From: Bacteroidales bacterium
GTDB lineage: Bacteria; Bacteroidota; Bacteroidia; Bacteroidales; WCHB1-69
Reading direction: 5' to 3'
DNA length: 59,053 nt
NCBI GenBank assembly: GCA_017394765.1
Contig: JAFPXF010000016.1
Location: 1-59,053, forward strand
Below are positions 1-6,244 of the stretch, piece after piece. Position numbers and translations under genes: made by a program. Below the pieces are notes generated by a model. It searched no databases, was not told the origin of the DNA, and worked only from the letters and a program-made list of their open reading frames with translations. Numbering within the stretch: position 1 is the first letter of the stretch; each line of letters starts with the position of its first letter.

Positions 1-543
1 CGCAACCTTGTCCAAGGCTTCTTTCAATTTGGCAGGATCCACCTGCTTTCGTCCTAAGACAGTTTGGAATTTTTCTGAAAAAGCCTGGATTCCGACACTG
101 ATTTTCGTAACGCCCGCTGCCTTAAGTTTCCATAGTGTCTCAACCGTCACGTTATCGGGATGCAGTTCCACGCCAACACCTTCTGTAACAATGAAATATT
201 CGTTAATTACCTCTATGATTTCGCCGATTCTGTCCGCCACCAAAGCCGGTGTCCCACCCCCGAAATACAAACTGGTCGTCTCTTTCTTGCCGTCATATTG
301 ACTGCCAACCATACGTATTTCCTGAATCAGCGCATCGATATATTTATCGCATAACTCCTTGTTGTATATTGTTTTGCAATATGGGCAAAACGTGCAAATG
401 CTTTTGCAAAAGGGAATATGGACATACAGTCCAAGTTTGTCACAATCCCCAAAAGGAAGATGACTGTCGTACTCATTTTCAAACAGAAACGGTTTGAAAG
501 ATCGGGTGAGCCAAGTTCTGGTGAAGGTCGTAATCAAACTCAT
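1..543 (-). CDS. HemN-like radical SAM protein (coproporphyrinogen III oxidase family), C-terminus outside window
   Basis: The frame is open without a stop from the ATG to the window edge (181 codons seen). The segment LGLYVHIPFC is followed by cysteines in the radical SAM pattern C-x3-C-x2-C with one more cysteine two residues on (CKSICTFCPYC). Then come the SAM-binding stretch YFGGGTP and the later motif KISVGIQAFSE. This order matches the N-terminal half of HemN/HemW-like proteins, which bind a 4Fe-4S cluster and SAM. Members include anaerobic coproporphyrinogen oxidase, haem chaperones and methyltransferases, so the exact reaction is not settled. An in-frame GTG at 606 would add the helical-looking segment ENLLKVHIKQRTRLFL, so the start is uncertain. 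The gene follows a radical SAM remnant whose stop lies 27 bases upstream of the ATG. Confidence 0.8.
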   Translation of the reverse strand, partial: MSLITTFTRTWLTRSFKPFLFENEYDSHLPFGDCDKLGLYVHIPFCKSICTFCPYCKTIYNKELCDKYIDALIQEIRMVGSQYDGKKETTSLYFGGGTPALVADRIGEIIEVINEYFIVTEGVGVELHPDNVTVETLWKLKAAGVTKISVGIQAFSEKFQTVLGRKQVDPAKLKEALDKVA

Positions 544-569
544 AGGCAAAAACAATCTCGTTCGCTGTT

Positions 570-707
570 TTATATGTACTTTGAGTAAGTTTTCAGCGAA
601 TTGCACCTGTCGGTTATGATTATTGACCCGATAATGGGGTCTTTTTTCTTGAACAGGGCAGTTTTAATCCAGAAATTGGCAAGATACCAATAGGAAGAAG
701 CTTTCAT
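570..707 (-). pseudogene. N-terminal remnant of a second radical SAM gene
   Basis: A 45-codon frame starts with an ATG that overlaps the TGA of the acetyltransferase gene (TGATG). It reads like the beginning of a radical SAM enzyme: a basic and aromatic N-terminus, then PIIGSIIITDRCN, which is what normally stands just before the rest of a CxxxCxxC motif. After the first cysteine the expected continuation is absent. The frame runs through SLKTYSKYI to a TAA, and a HemN-like reading frame begins around the same place. I infer that a deletion removed the body of this gene and joined its first third of a domain to the upstream part of the HemN-like gene. No complete metal-binding motif remains, so the fragment should be inactive. 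A small functional peptide cannot be excluded. Confidence 0.55.
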
Positions 708-1324
708 CACAGTGTTTCGATGGTTTTCTGCAATGCCTCGAGAAAGCGTGCCGCATCACCGCCGTCCATCTGCACGTGGTGGAACTGGAATGAGACGGGC
801 AGCTTGGTCTTGAACCACTCTTTGCGGTACTTGCCCCACATTACCATCGGGTTGAGGAACTTGTCGGTGTATTGGTTGACGATGCAGTCGAGCTCGGTCT
901 GGATCATCGCGGAGGTGCCGACAATCATATAGCCGTCGAGGAAGCTGCTCGCGCACTCTTCCGCCACCTTGGTGGTCAGCGCGATGTAGTCACGGTTGAA
1001 CTGCTGCAGGTCGTCGGAGAAGGGGATGTCGCAGGAGTTGATGCCACCTTTGCGGTTGCGTACCACCACGTTGACGGCGATCTGGTCATAGCGGAAGAGC
1101 TTGCCGTCCTCAGGCAGCAAGTGCAGTTCCTCGGTCCGGCTGGCGGTCTTCCCGATGCACCAGCACATCAGCGTGTTGAACTTGACGCCGTTCTTCCGGC
1201 TGGCTCTCAGCAGGTTGCTCACATTCATCGTCTTCACCAGCGTCACCATCGGCATGGGCGCGGTCATCCACATCTCGAAGGCGAATGCACGCGGGGTTTC
1301 TTTGGGGTCGGTTTCTTGTTTCAT
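707..1324 (-). CDS. CatA-like acyltransferase (chloramphenicol acetyltransferase family)
   Basis: 205 residues, close to the usual CAT length of about 215. The C-terminal motif FHHVQMDGGDAARF fits the family signature HHxxxDG, whose second histidine is the general base for acetyl transfer from acetyl-CoA. Upstream are NTLMCWCIGKTA and the FxMW-type N-terminus seen in CatA trimers. The frame stays open 21 codons further upstream, but that part is only the translation of a palindromic repeat. The ATG beginning MKQETDPKE, just below a TAnnTTTG box, is therefore chosen as start. Many CatA-like proteins in Bacteroidota have no shown drug activity, so the substrate is unknown. The stop codon overlaps the ATG of the radical SAM remnant, which points to a former two-gene operon. 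Confidence 0.8.
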   Translation of the reverse strand: MKQETDPKETPRAFAFEMWMTAPMPMVTLVKTMNVSNLLRASRKNGVKFNTLMCWCIGKTASRTEELHLLPEDGKLFRYDQIAVNVVVRNRKGGINSCDIPFSDDLQQFNRDYIALTTKVAEECASSFLDGYMIVGTSAMIQTELDCIVNQYTDKFLNPMVMWGKYRKEWFKTKLPVSFQFHHVQMDGGDAARFLEALQKTIETL

Positions 1325-1343
1325 TTTGGAGGATTTGAGGGGG

Positions 1344-1351
1344 CAAAAGTA
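1344..1351 (-). promoter_or_regulatory. Bacteroidota -7 box for the CatA-like gene
   Basis: Reads TACTTTTG on the minus strand, matching TAnnTTTG, 20 bases before the chosen start codon. The palindromic repeat units lie directly upstream. Confidence 0.55.
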
Positions 1352-1366
1352 CGAAAAATGATGAAT

Positions 1367-1426
1367 GTTGCGTTGGCAGCGCAACATACAGAACTGAGTT
1401 GCGTTAACAACGCAACAAACTGAACA
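1367..1426. repeat. Two REP-like palindromic units in direct orientation
   Basis: Two units of the same family as those around the transposase at 3 kb. The first is an imperfect copy (GTTGCGTT-GGC-AGCGCAAC, one base changed in the right arm) followed by ATAC. The second has the AAC loop and a slightly changed tail (AAAC). They repeat with a 31-bp period and lie upstream of the CatA-like promoter box, where they would read as DNA or RNA hairpins. They are the units farthest from the transposase. Confidence 0.8.
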
Positions 1427-1452
1427 TTAGCGAGGTTTTGGGGAAACGGCGG

Positions 1453-1725
1453 TTATGGGAGTTGCCAGCGTTTGAGGGTGGGGTAATACTGGCGCAGCAT
1501 CGACTTCAACTCCTCTTGGGTGAGGTTTTGGCCAGTGTTCTTGTTGTACTCATCCACGAACTGGGCGCAGGACTCCACCATCCCTTCCATCGTCAAGTCG
1601 TCGGTGAAGGCACCGTCTTTGTAGCAGTAGATGCAGTATTCTTCGTTTTTGGTGCCGTCGACGTTGGTGCCGAGGATTTCATTGATGAGCGGCATTCCGC
1701 AGCTTTGGCAAAAATGTTGTTCCAT
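1453..1725 (-). CDS. Small zinc-ribbon protein (putative zinc ribbon family)
   Basis: 90 residues. The N-terminus HFCQSCGMPL and the later EYCIYCYKDG give two CxxC pairs, the layout of the putative zinc-ribbon domain that binds one structural zinc. The rest is an acidic helical segment (FVDEYNKNTGQNLTQEEL) and a short C-terminus YYPTLKRWQLP. Proteins of this type are common in Bacteroidota and Firmicutes and are often annotated only as zinc ribbon; no reaction is known. The gene begins 17 bases after the stop of the broken CPBP gene on the same strand, so the two were probably cotranscribed. Confidence 0.75.
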   Translation of the reverse strand: MEQHFCQSCGMPLINEILGTNVDGTKNEEYCIYCYKDGAFTDDLTMEGMVESCAQFVDEYNKNTGQNLTQEELKSMLRQYYPTLKRWQLP

Positions 1726-1742
1726 TTTTTTGTGTATGATAT

Positions 1743-2478
1743 TTAGTTGTAATGATTTGCAAAATTACACTTTTTCCCGAACCACCTAAGTACCAAGGTC
1801 AACAATATGAGGCTGCCAAAGAGGATGAGCAGGCAAACGGCATGGCATTGACCGCTCAAATCAATGAAAGAGAGGGAATTATTGACGATATGGATGATAA
1901 TGCCAGGGATAATGCTGCTCGTACGCCAATATAGCCAGCCGACGAGGATACCGAACAGGAAAGCACTCGGGAAACCTATCAGTCCGTGTAGCAGTCCAAA
2001 GCAGAGAGCGGAGATGAGAATGGCCAACCATGGACGACACCGCGTCTTCAACAGACCCGAGAGAAGAACGCCGCGAAAGCCAATCTCTTCCGCCAGCGGA
2101 CCTAAAAAGCATCCATAGAGTATGGCGGCAATTCCCGAATAAAAAAAACGAGCGTGCTCAGCCGCCCGTTCGGTTGCATTGGGGAAAAGATGATCAAAAT
2201 CAATCAGTTCATAAAAGGACATTACAGATAGCAGAAAGGCCGACTGAAGACCAGACCCAACGTTTTTCGATGCAACCAAATGAGAGTTTGACATATCGTT
2301 TGCCGAGAAACACAATGGCGATAAGCGCGTTGCCTGCCAGCATTGACCAGGCCATAATGCCAGGGCCCAAACTATTCGCGAAAAGGCCACTCACGACATA
2401 ACCTACAATTGTCGGCACCAAAAACAGAAGCCACCAAAGCAGGAACAGTTTTATCGTTCTTCCAAGTTCTTCGTTCAT
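1743..2478 (-). pseudogene. CPBP-family intramembrane protease, frameshifted
   Basis: Two overlapping frames together make one CPBP (Rce1/Abi-like) membrane protein. The first (from 2478) holds the N-terminal membrane segments and ends at 2209. The second, shifted by one base, carries the three catalytic motifs: EEIGFRG (glutamate pair plus arginine), FGLLHG (first histidine) and HIVNN (second histidine and asparagine). The shift falls around 2212 to 2240, where the N-terminal frame still reads SVGLSAIC and the other reads LLSVMSFYELI. All active-site residues are present, so the lesion may be recent, or it may be a sequencing error in a single read set. If intact it would be an integral membrane protease of about 240 residues. 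A TAnnTTTG box stands 36 bases before the start. Confidence 0.75.
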
Positions 2479-2513
2479 AGACTTTTCATTCCATTGTTAA
2501 AAGTATTCGGCGG

Positions 2514-2521
2514 CAAAGGTA
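2514..2521 (-). promoter_or_regulatory. Bacteroidota -7 box for the CPBP gene
   Basis: TACCTTTG on the minus strand, 36 bases before the start codon of the frameshifted CPBP gene. Confidence 0.5.
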
Positions 2522-2826
2522 CACAAAAGTGCGAAGATAAGATTTTCTTATGGTAAAAACAACAAACTCCTATGGAATACGCTGAATAATGCAGAATTAT
2601 TTCCATACTGATCAGCGAGTTATGCAAAAAACAAATCATAATTCCGGCCGGAGTACCTTGATGTGACTACCGCGTCTTAGTAGTGTGTCTCGTCGATGCA
2701 AGTTTGGCAGGAAAGCTGCTTGTAGTCGCGGGGAGGGGCCACAGTAGGATCGGATGTTTACATTTATTTGCAGGTGCAAAACCGGTTAAATATTTAATTT
2801 TTAGCTAATGATTTGCAGAAAAATTG
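2522..2826. other. Gene-free stretch with a possible short coding remnant
   Basis: No complete gene is visible. On the minus strand, 2757 to 2677 reads as a 26-residue piece ending APPRDYKQLSCQTCIDETHY and a stop, with no start codon before it. It has protein-like composition and a CxxC pair and may be the tail of a lost gene. I cannot assign it. The remaining sequence is AT-rich and unremarkable. Confidence 0.3.
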
Positions 2827-2834
2827 TATTTTTG
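2827..2834 (+). promoter_or_regulatory. Bacteroidota -7 box for the REP-associated transposase
   Basis: TATTTTTG. The three palindromic units that follow lie between this box and the start codon, so they should be transcribed as the mRNA leader. Confidence 0.6.
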
Positions 2835-2848
2835 CGGCGGAAATGTTA

Positions 2849-2940
2849 GTTGCGTTGGCAACGCAACATACAGGACAGGGTTGCGTTGGCAACGCAACAT
2901 ACGGGACAGAGTTGCGTTAACAACGCAACATACTGAACAA
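2849..2940 (+). repeat. Three REP-like palindromic units in the transposase leader
   Basis: Units begin at 2849, 2880 and 2911, a period of 31 bp. Each has the perfect hairpin GTTGCGTT-loop-AACGCAAC (8-bp arms, loop GGC or AAC) followed by ATAC and a short variable tail. They are head to tail, not inverted. On the opposite strand each unit reads GTAT followed by the palindrome, which resembles the 5' tetranucleotide plus hairpin of REP elements recognised by REP-associated transposases. Confidence 0.85.
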
Positions 2941-2957
2941 CGGACAAAAAATGAACA

Positions 2958-4124
2958 ATGAAAAAAAAGACATTTGAAAAGCAGAAAGATTATGCAGGGA
3001 AGAAGAAGCCATCTATGCTTCGTCGTTGTGTGGGGCACGACTACACTGACCGTCAGATTTATATGATTACTATGGTGACTGAAGGGCGTCGGCCACTTTT
3101 CGGGCAGGTGGTTGGCAAAAGCGATGCGCCAAAGGGCAGCGAGGAGGAGCCGAGGATGGTTTTGTCGGAATTAGGGCAGCGCGTGGTTGACGAATGGTGG
3201 GCAACAGAGCAACACCATCCCGAGATAAAGGTTCTCGCCCTTCAGATGATGCCAGACCATTTGCACGGCATCCTTTTCGTCAAGGAGAAGATGGAGAAGC
3301 CACTCGGTATGGCACTAAGAGGGTTCAAGCAGAGTTGCAATAAGCATTACAGAGGGCTGGGAATTGGAGGTGATGTTGCGTTGGCAACGCAACATACAGG
3401 ACAGGTTGCGTTGGCAACGCAACATACAAAACAGGTTGCGTTGGCAACGCAACATACGGGACAGGTTGCGTTAACAACGCAACATACGAAACATAAGCGA
3501 GGGGGGAATCGTACTCAAGGGCTTCTTTTTGAGCGTGGTTATAATGACAAATTGCTTTTGCGTGCGGGACAACTTAAGGCGTGGATGCGTTATCTTGAGG
3601 ACAATCCGCGCCGTTTACTGATGAAGCGTGAGCACCCCGACTTGTTTCGGGTTCAGCGCAATGTGGAGGCGGCAGGATTCTCTTTCTCGGCCATTGGAAA
3701 CCGTTTCTTACTCGGCCGACCCGAGAAGGTGCAGGTGCAATGCTCTCGTAGTCTAACGGAAATGGAGATTCAATCTGAAGTGGCGAAATATTTGACAGCT
3801 GCTCGGCAGGGAGCGGTGCTGGTTTCGCCTTCCATCTCGCCCGGAGAGAAAACAATTATGAGAGCCGCATTCGAAGAGGGATTTCCATTGATATATTTGC
3901 AAGAAAACGGTTTCAGCAACTTGGCCAAGCCCGGCGGATCCCGTATGGAGGCTTGTGCCGACGGGCGGCTTCTTATTCTGGCTCCGTGGGAGCACCATAA
4001 CGAGAAGGTTGCTATTGAAAGAGGGCAATGCCTTGAACTGAATGAGATTGCGAGGAGGATTTGTGAGGGAAAGAGTTGCGTTAACAACGCAACATACGGG
4101 ACGACAAAAAGGGGAGGCGTATGA
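2958..4124 (+). CDS. REP-associated tyrosine transposase (Y1/HUH), with in-frame REP array and extra C-terminal domain
   Basis: 388 residues. The HUH motif is at residues 99 to 105 (PDHLHGI, metal-binding H101 and H103). The catalytic tyrosine is probably Y131 in RGFKQSCNKHYR, within the helix that follows. Such enzymes nick and rejoin single-stranded DNA at hairpins. Residues 140 to 179 are four 10-residue repeats (VALATQHTGQ type) translated from four palindromic DNA units. The Y1 fold resumes at LLFERGYNDKLL, with the usual YLEDNPRR. From about residue 235 there is a second domain with LVSPSISPGEKTIMRAAF and RLLILAPWEHH; it looks Rossmann-like, perhaps related to DprA/LOG folds, and is inferred only. 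The last codons are again a palindromic unit. No terminal inverted repeats or target duplication were recognised, as expected for a domesticated RAYT rather than an IS200. Confidence 0.9.
   Translation: MKKKTFEKQKDYAGKKKPSMLRRCVGHDYTDRQIYMITMVTEGRRPLFGQVVGKSDAPKGSEEEPRMVLSELGQRVVDEWWATEQHHPEIKVLALQMMPDHLHGILFVKEKMEKPLGMALRGFKQSCNKHYRGLGIGGDVALATQHTGQVALATQHTKQVALATQHTGQVALTTQHTKHKRGGNRTQGLLFERGYNDKLLLRAGQLKAWMRYLEDNPRRLLMKREHPDLFRVQRNVEAAGFSFSAIGNRFLLGRPEKVQVQCSRSLTEMEIQSEVAKYLTAARQGAVLVSPSISPGEKTIMRAAFEEGFPLIYLQENGFSNLAKPGGSRMEACADGRLLILAPWEHHNEKVAIERGQCLELNEIARRICEGKSCVNNATYGTTKRGGV
3375..3494 (+). repeat. Four REP-like units inside the transposase coding sequence
   Basis: Four contiguous units of exactly 30 bp, starting at 3375, 3405, 3435 and 3465. 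Each contains GTTGCGTT-loop-AACGCAAC then ATAC. Loops are GGC, GGC, GGC and AAC. Because the period is 30 rather than the 31 seen outside the gene, the array adds ten codons per unit and leaves the frame intact. It sits in a loop between the presumed catalytic-tyrosine helix and the next conserved block. Confidence 0.95.
4075..4102 (+). repeat. Single REP-like unit at the 3' end of the transposase gene
   Basis: One unit with the AAC loop. It encodes SCVNNATYG near the C-terminus of the transposase, in a different frame from the internal array (where the units read VALATQHT). It therefore probably replaced or extended the original end of the protein. Confidence 0.85.
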
Positions 4125-4164
4125 CATTTCTGCGATAGTGTTTTTTGTTCAAACAAAAAAACAG

Positions 4165-4172
4165 TATTTTTG
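4165..4172 (+). promoter_or_regulatory. Bacteroidota -7 box for the lipoprotein at 4189
   Basis: TATTTTTG, 17 bases before the first of two adjacent ATG codons of the downstream gene. Confidence 0.55.
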
Positions 4173-4188
4173 TCACCTTATTTTTTTT

Positions 4189-4896
4189 ATGATGATAAAA
4201 AAACTCCTTATATCCTGCTTTGTCATTTCCGTGGCCGTATTGACATCGACTGCTTGCCGAACCACAATTGGGGATACTCAACATCACATTGAGACAGAGA
4301 GTTACAAGCTCAGCATTTCTGGGCGCTGGCTTACCAATGGTTCGCAATCATACGATTTCCCTGCCGACTTTTTCTATAGGACACATGACGACACTATGCA
4401 TCTTATTGACAATGTGCGCGGTGTAGCCAGCGATATCGAATATCTCTCAGATGGTTTTGGGATGCCACCCACACGCTATCTTCCAATGGGGTCCTACGAA
4501 CTCACTCTCGAACTTATCCACAAACCGGGCAGTGACCATTCGGCTAACTTCAAGGCGGTCCTTGGCAATTTGCGCGACTGGGGCTACATCACCATAGACA
4601 CTATCCTTTGGAAGAACATTGCCATTGTCAGCAAGGGAGCCACCTTCGTTGATAGCTTAAATACCCACCATGTAATTATCGAGCCATATTGTCTAAGTAT
4701 GTCGGAAGAATTGTATAATGATACTTGCTCTTTTGGCGCGTGGCTATTAAGATGGGATAATTCGTCGCGAAGAACACGAAAGGAATTGTTCAAAGAACTC
4801 GACAGAATTGGATACGACACTATACAACAGGCAGATCACATAGTAATTGAAACTAACGTCCGCCCTCCGTATCGGAATCGACTTTTTGTAAAATAG
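4189..4896 (+). CDS. Putative lipoprotein, function unknown
   Basis: 235 residues from the double ATG (MMIKKLL). A hydrophobic signal segment (LLISCFVISVAVL) ends in TSTAC, a loose lipobox, so export and lipidation at the cysteine are likely. The mature part is rich in D, T and Y, has no recognised catalytic motif, and contains YLPMGSYELTLELIHKPG and a C-terminal IVIETNVRPPYRNR. The frame is open upstream into the transposase end, but the promoter box and signal peptide fix the start here. No related neighbour suggests a role; the gene on the right faces it. Confidence 0.7.
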   Translation: MMIKKLLISCFVISVAVLTSTACRTTIGDTQHHIETESYKLSISGRWLTNGSQSYDFPADFFYRTHDDTMHLIDNVRGVASDIEYLSDGFGMPPTRYLPMGSYELTLELIHKPGSDHSANFKAVLGNLRDWGYITIDTILWKNIAIVSKGATFVDSLNTHHVIIEPYCLSMSEELYNDTCSFGAWLLRWDNSSRRTRKELFKELDRIGYDTIQQADHIVIETNVRPPYRNRLFVK

Positions 4897-4950
4897 TACG
4901 GAGGATTGTCCGCACTACGGTTTCTCGCTGAAGTCGAGGATCGGCGCAGA

Positions 4951-5208
4951 TTATTTTTCCCACGGTTTTGGTTTTCGCACTTTAGACAAGAACGCCTTAC
5001 TGCACGCTCCGAACTTCTGATAGTTGCTGCGTGCTTGATCTACACTGACATCATTCGGGCCACCAGCGCATTCACTTGTCGGCATTTCATTCTCTGATCC
5101 GTCATCTTCCCAATAACAAACAGGACAAATATCATAACTTTTCTCTTCTGCAGACAAAGTCAGGCAATTGCAGATCGGGCATCTTTTCAATGGATGTTTA
5201 TTTTTCAT
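4951..5208 (-). CDS. CPCC-family cysteine-rich protein
   Basis: 85 residues. RCPICNCLTL near the N-terminus and DICPVCYWEDDG about 20 residues later give two CxxC pairs, and GPNDVSVDQARSNYQKFGAC follows. This is the signature of the short cysteine-rich CPCC family, thought to bind zinc, of unknown function and frequently found as a lone accessory gene or near polymorphic toxin immunity genes. No toxin gene is next to it here. It starts 45 bases after the stop of the DUF4846 gene on the same strand. Its stop lies 54 bases from that of the convergent lipoprotein gene. Confidence 0.85.
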   Translation of the reverse strand: MKNKHPLKRCPICNCLTLSAEEKSYDICPVCYWEDDGSENEMPTSECAGGPNDVSVDQARSNYQKFGACSKAFLSKVRKPKPWEK

Positions 5209-5253
5209 ATCAATGATATTTCAAACGGCAAAAGAGCACAAAACAGTCGTTGG

Positions 5254-6060
5254 TCAATAGTGCCGCAATTCTTCTGGGGCGAAGCGGAAGACGGAGATAT
5301 GGAGAGTGTTGCGGTCATCATTCAGGATGAACCACGGATTACGGCGAGGGTGTGCCACGTTTCGCAGGAGGTGCATTTCGCGAGCGGGAGTGTTCCCTTC
5401 CACGCATAGGACGGCCACCTTGCCAGACCTGTTTCGGGCCACGTCCACCACCAGCACGGCGTGGCCGTATTGATGGCCATCGCGGGCCGGATAGACCAAC
5501 ACATCGCCCGGCTGAACATCCCGAACGGGGCGAGGCGTCGTTTCCCGGTACAGAGACGCCGTATTGCACCTCCCATAGACTCCTTTCAGATAACTCTCAA
5601 AGGCATTTCTATTCTTACCTCCCTGATACTGCATCTTTTGCCCGTTGACATCCGTAAAGCATATATCTTTATACCGGTCCATCTTGTACAAATACTCGGC
5701 CCGGATTCTCATCGTCACGTCGGCGCATTGCTCATAGTTGGACAGCAACTTCATATCCACCACCGCGGCCGAGAGCCATTGGTAATTGGCATCCCCGCCC
5801 GTATAGAGCTGAACCTTATCCCCTTGGGGTTTTAAGGGTAATGAGCGAAGATAGGCGGTGTAGCTTTTATCCTGTGGTTCAATTCTTTGGTAACCGAAAG
5901 GCGCCGGTATTTCTCCGATATACCGAGCGTTTCCAATGTTGCTGGTTCTTGACGAGCAAACCCACCACGCCCAGATGCCACCGAGAGCCAAAAGGAGGGT
6001 GACTGCCATCAAGACAGCGAGTTTCCTGCGTTTTTTATTGTTCGGGGATTTTTCTTTCAT
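5254..6060 (-). CDS. DUF4846-family membrane-anchored protein
   Basis: 268 residues. After a basic N-terminus (KKRRK) comes one membrane helix (LAVLMAVTLLLALGGIWAWW), so the bulk is probably periplasmic. The body has the DUF4846 pattern: IPAPFGYQRI, then FESYLKGVYGRCNTASL, then VQPGDVLVYP and GHAVLVVDVA, and the closing WFILNDD with FRFAPEELRHY. The GDV and GHAV blocks resemble NlpC/P60-like folds, and DUF4846 has been linked to that superfamily; a hydrolase role is inference only. The frame extends 42 codons upstream, but the ATG before KEKSPNNK gives the signal-anchor and is preferred. Confidence 0.8.
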   Translation of the reverse strand: MKEKSPNNKKRRKLAVLMAVTLLLALGGIWAWWVCSSRTSNIGNARYIGEIPAPFGYQRIEPQDKSYTAYLRSLPLKPQGDKVQLYTGGDANYQWLSAAVVDMKLLSNYEQCADVTMRIRAEYLYKMDRYKDICFTDVNGQKMQYQGGKNRNAFESYLKGVYGRCNTASLYRETTPRPVRDVQPGDVLVYPARDGHQYGHAVLVVDVARNRSGKVAVLCVEGNTPAREMHLLRNVAHPRRNPWFILNDDRNTLHISVFRFAPEELRHY

Positions 6061-6103
6061 AAGGTGAAAATAAAGGCTAATCGGCGAAAAATGTTTTTCT
6101 GCA

Positions 6104-6244
6104 ATGAATATGGTGGAGGAACGTTGGAACGGCTGGGTGACCGAGGTGGAAGGGACCATACACGACATCAAAGACCATCCCGACAATTACGAGGGCAGCA
6201 CCGTGCCCATCAAATGCATCCGTTCTGAGAAAATCCGGCACACG
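6104..6244 (+). pseudogene. Orphan coding fragment, family unknown
   Basis: About 47 codons with protein-like composition and codon choice like neighbouring genes, starting at an ATG and including WNGWVTEVEGTIHDIKDHP and GSTVPIKCIR. It runs without a stop straight into the antisense of rsmI, so whatever gene it came from ends or is cut at that boundary. I do not recognise the family. It fills what would otherwise be a 184-bp spacer between two minus-strand genes. A chance open frame is possible. Confidence 0.3.

Noticed and set aside
707..1324. Chloramphenicol resistance gene
   Set aside because: The family motif is present, but CatA-like proteins in this phylum are diverse and nothing nearby (integron, transposon ends) supports a resistance role.
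3375..3494. Regular 30-bp repeats as a CRISPR array
   Set aside because: Units are contiguous with no unique spacers, are self-complementary palindromes, and are translated in frame within the transposase gene. No cas genes are present.
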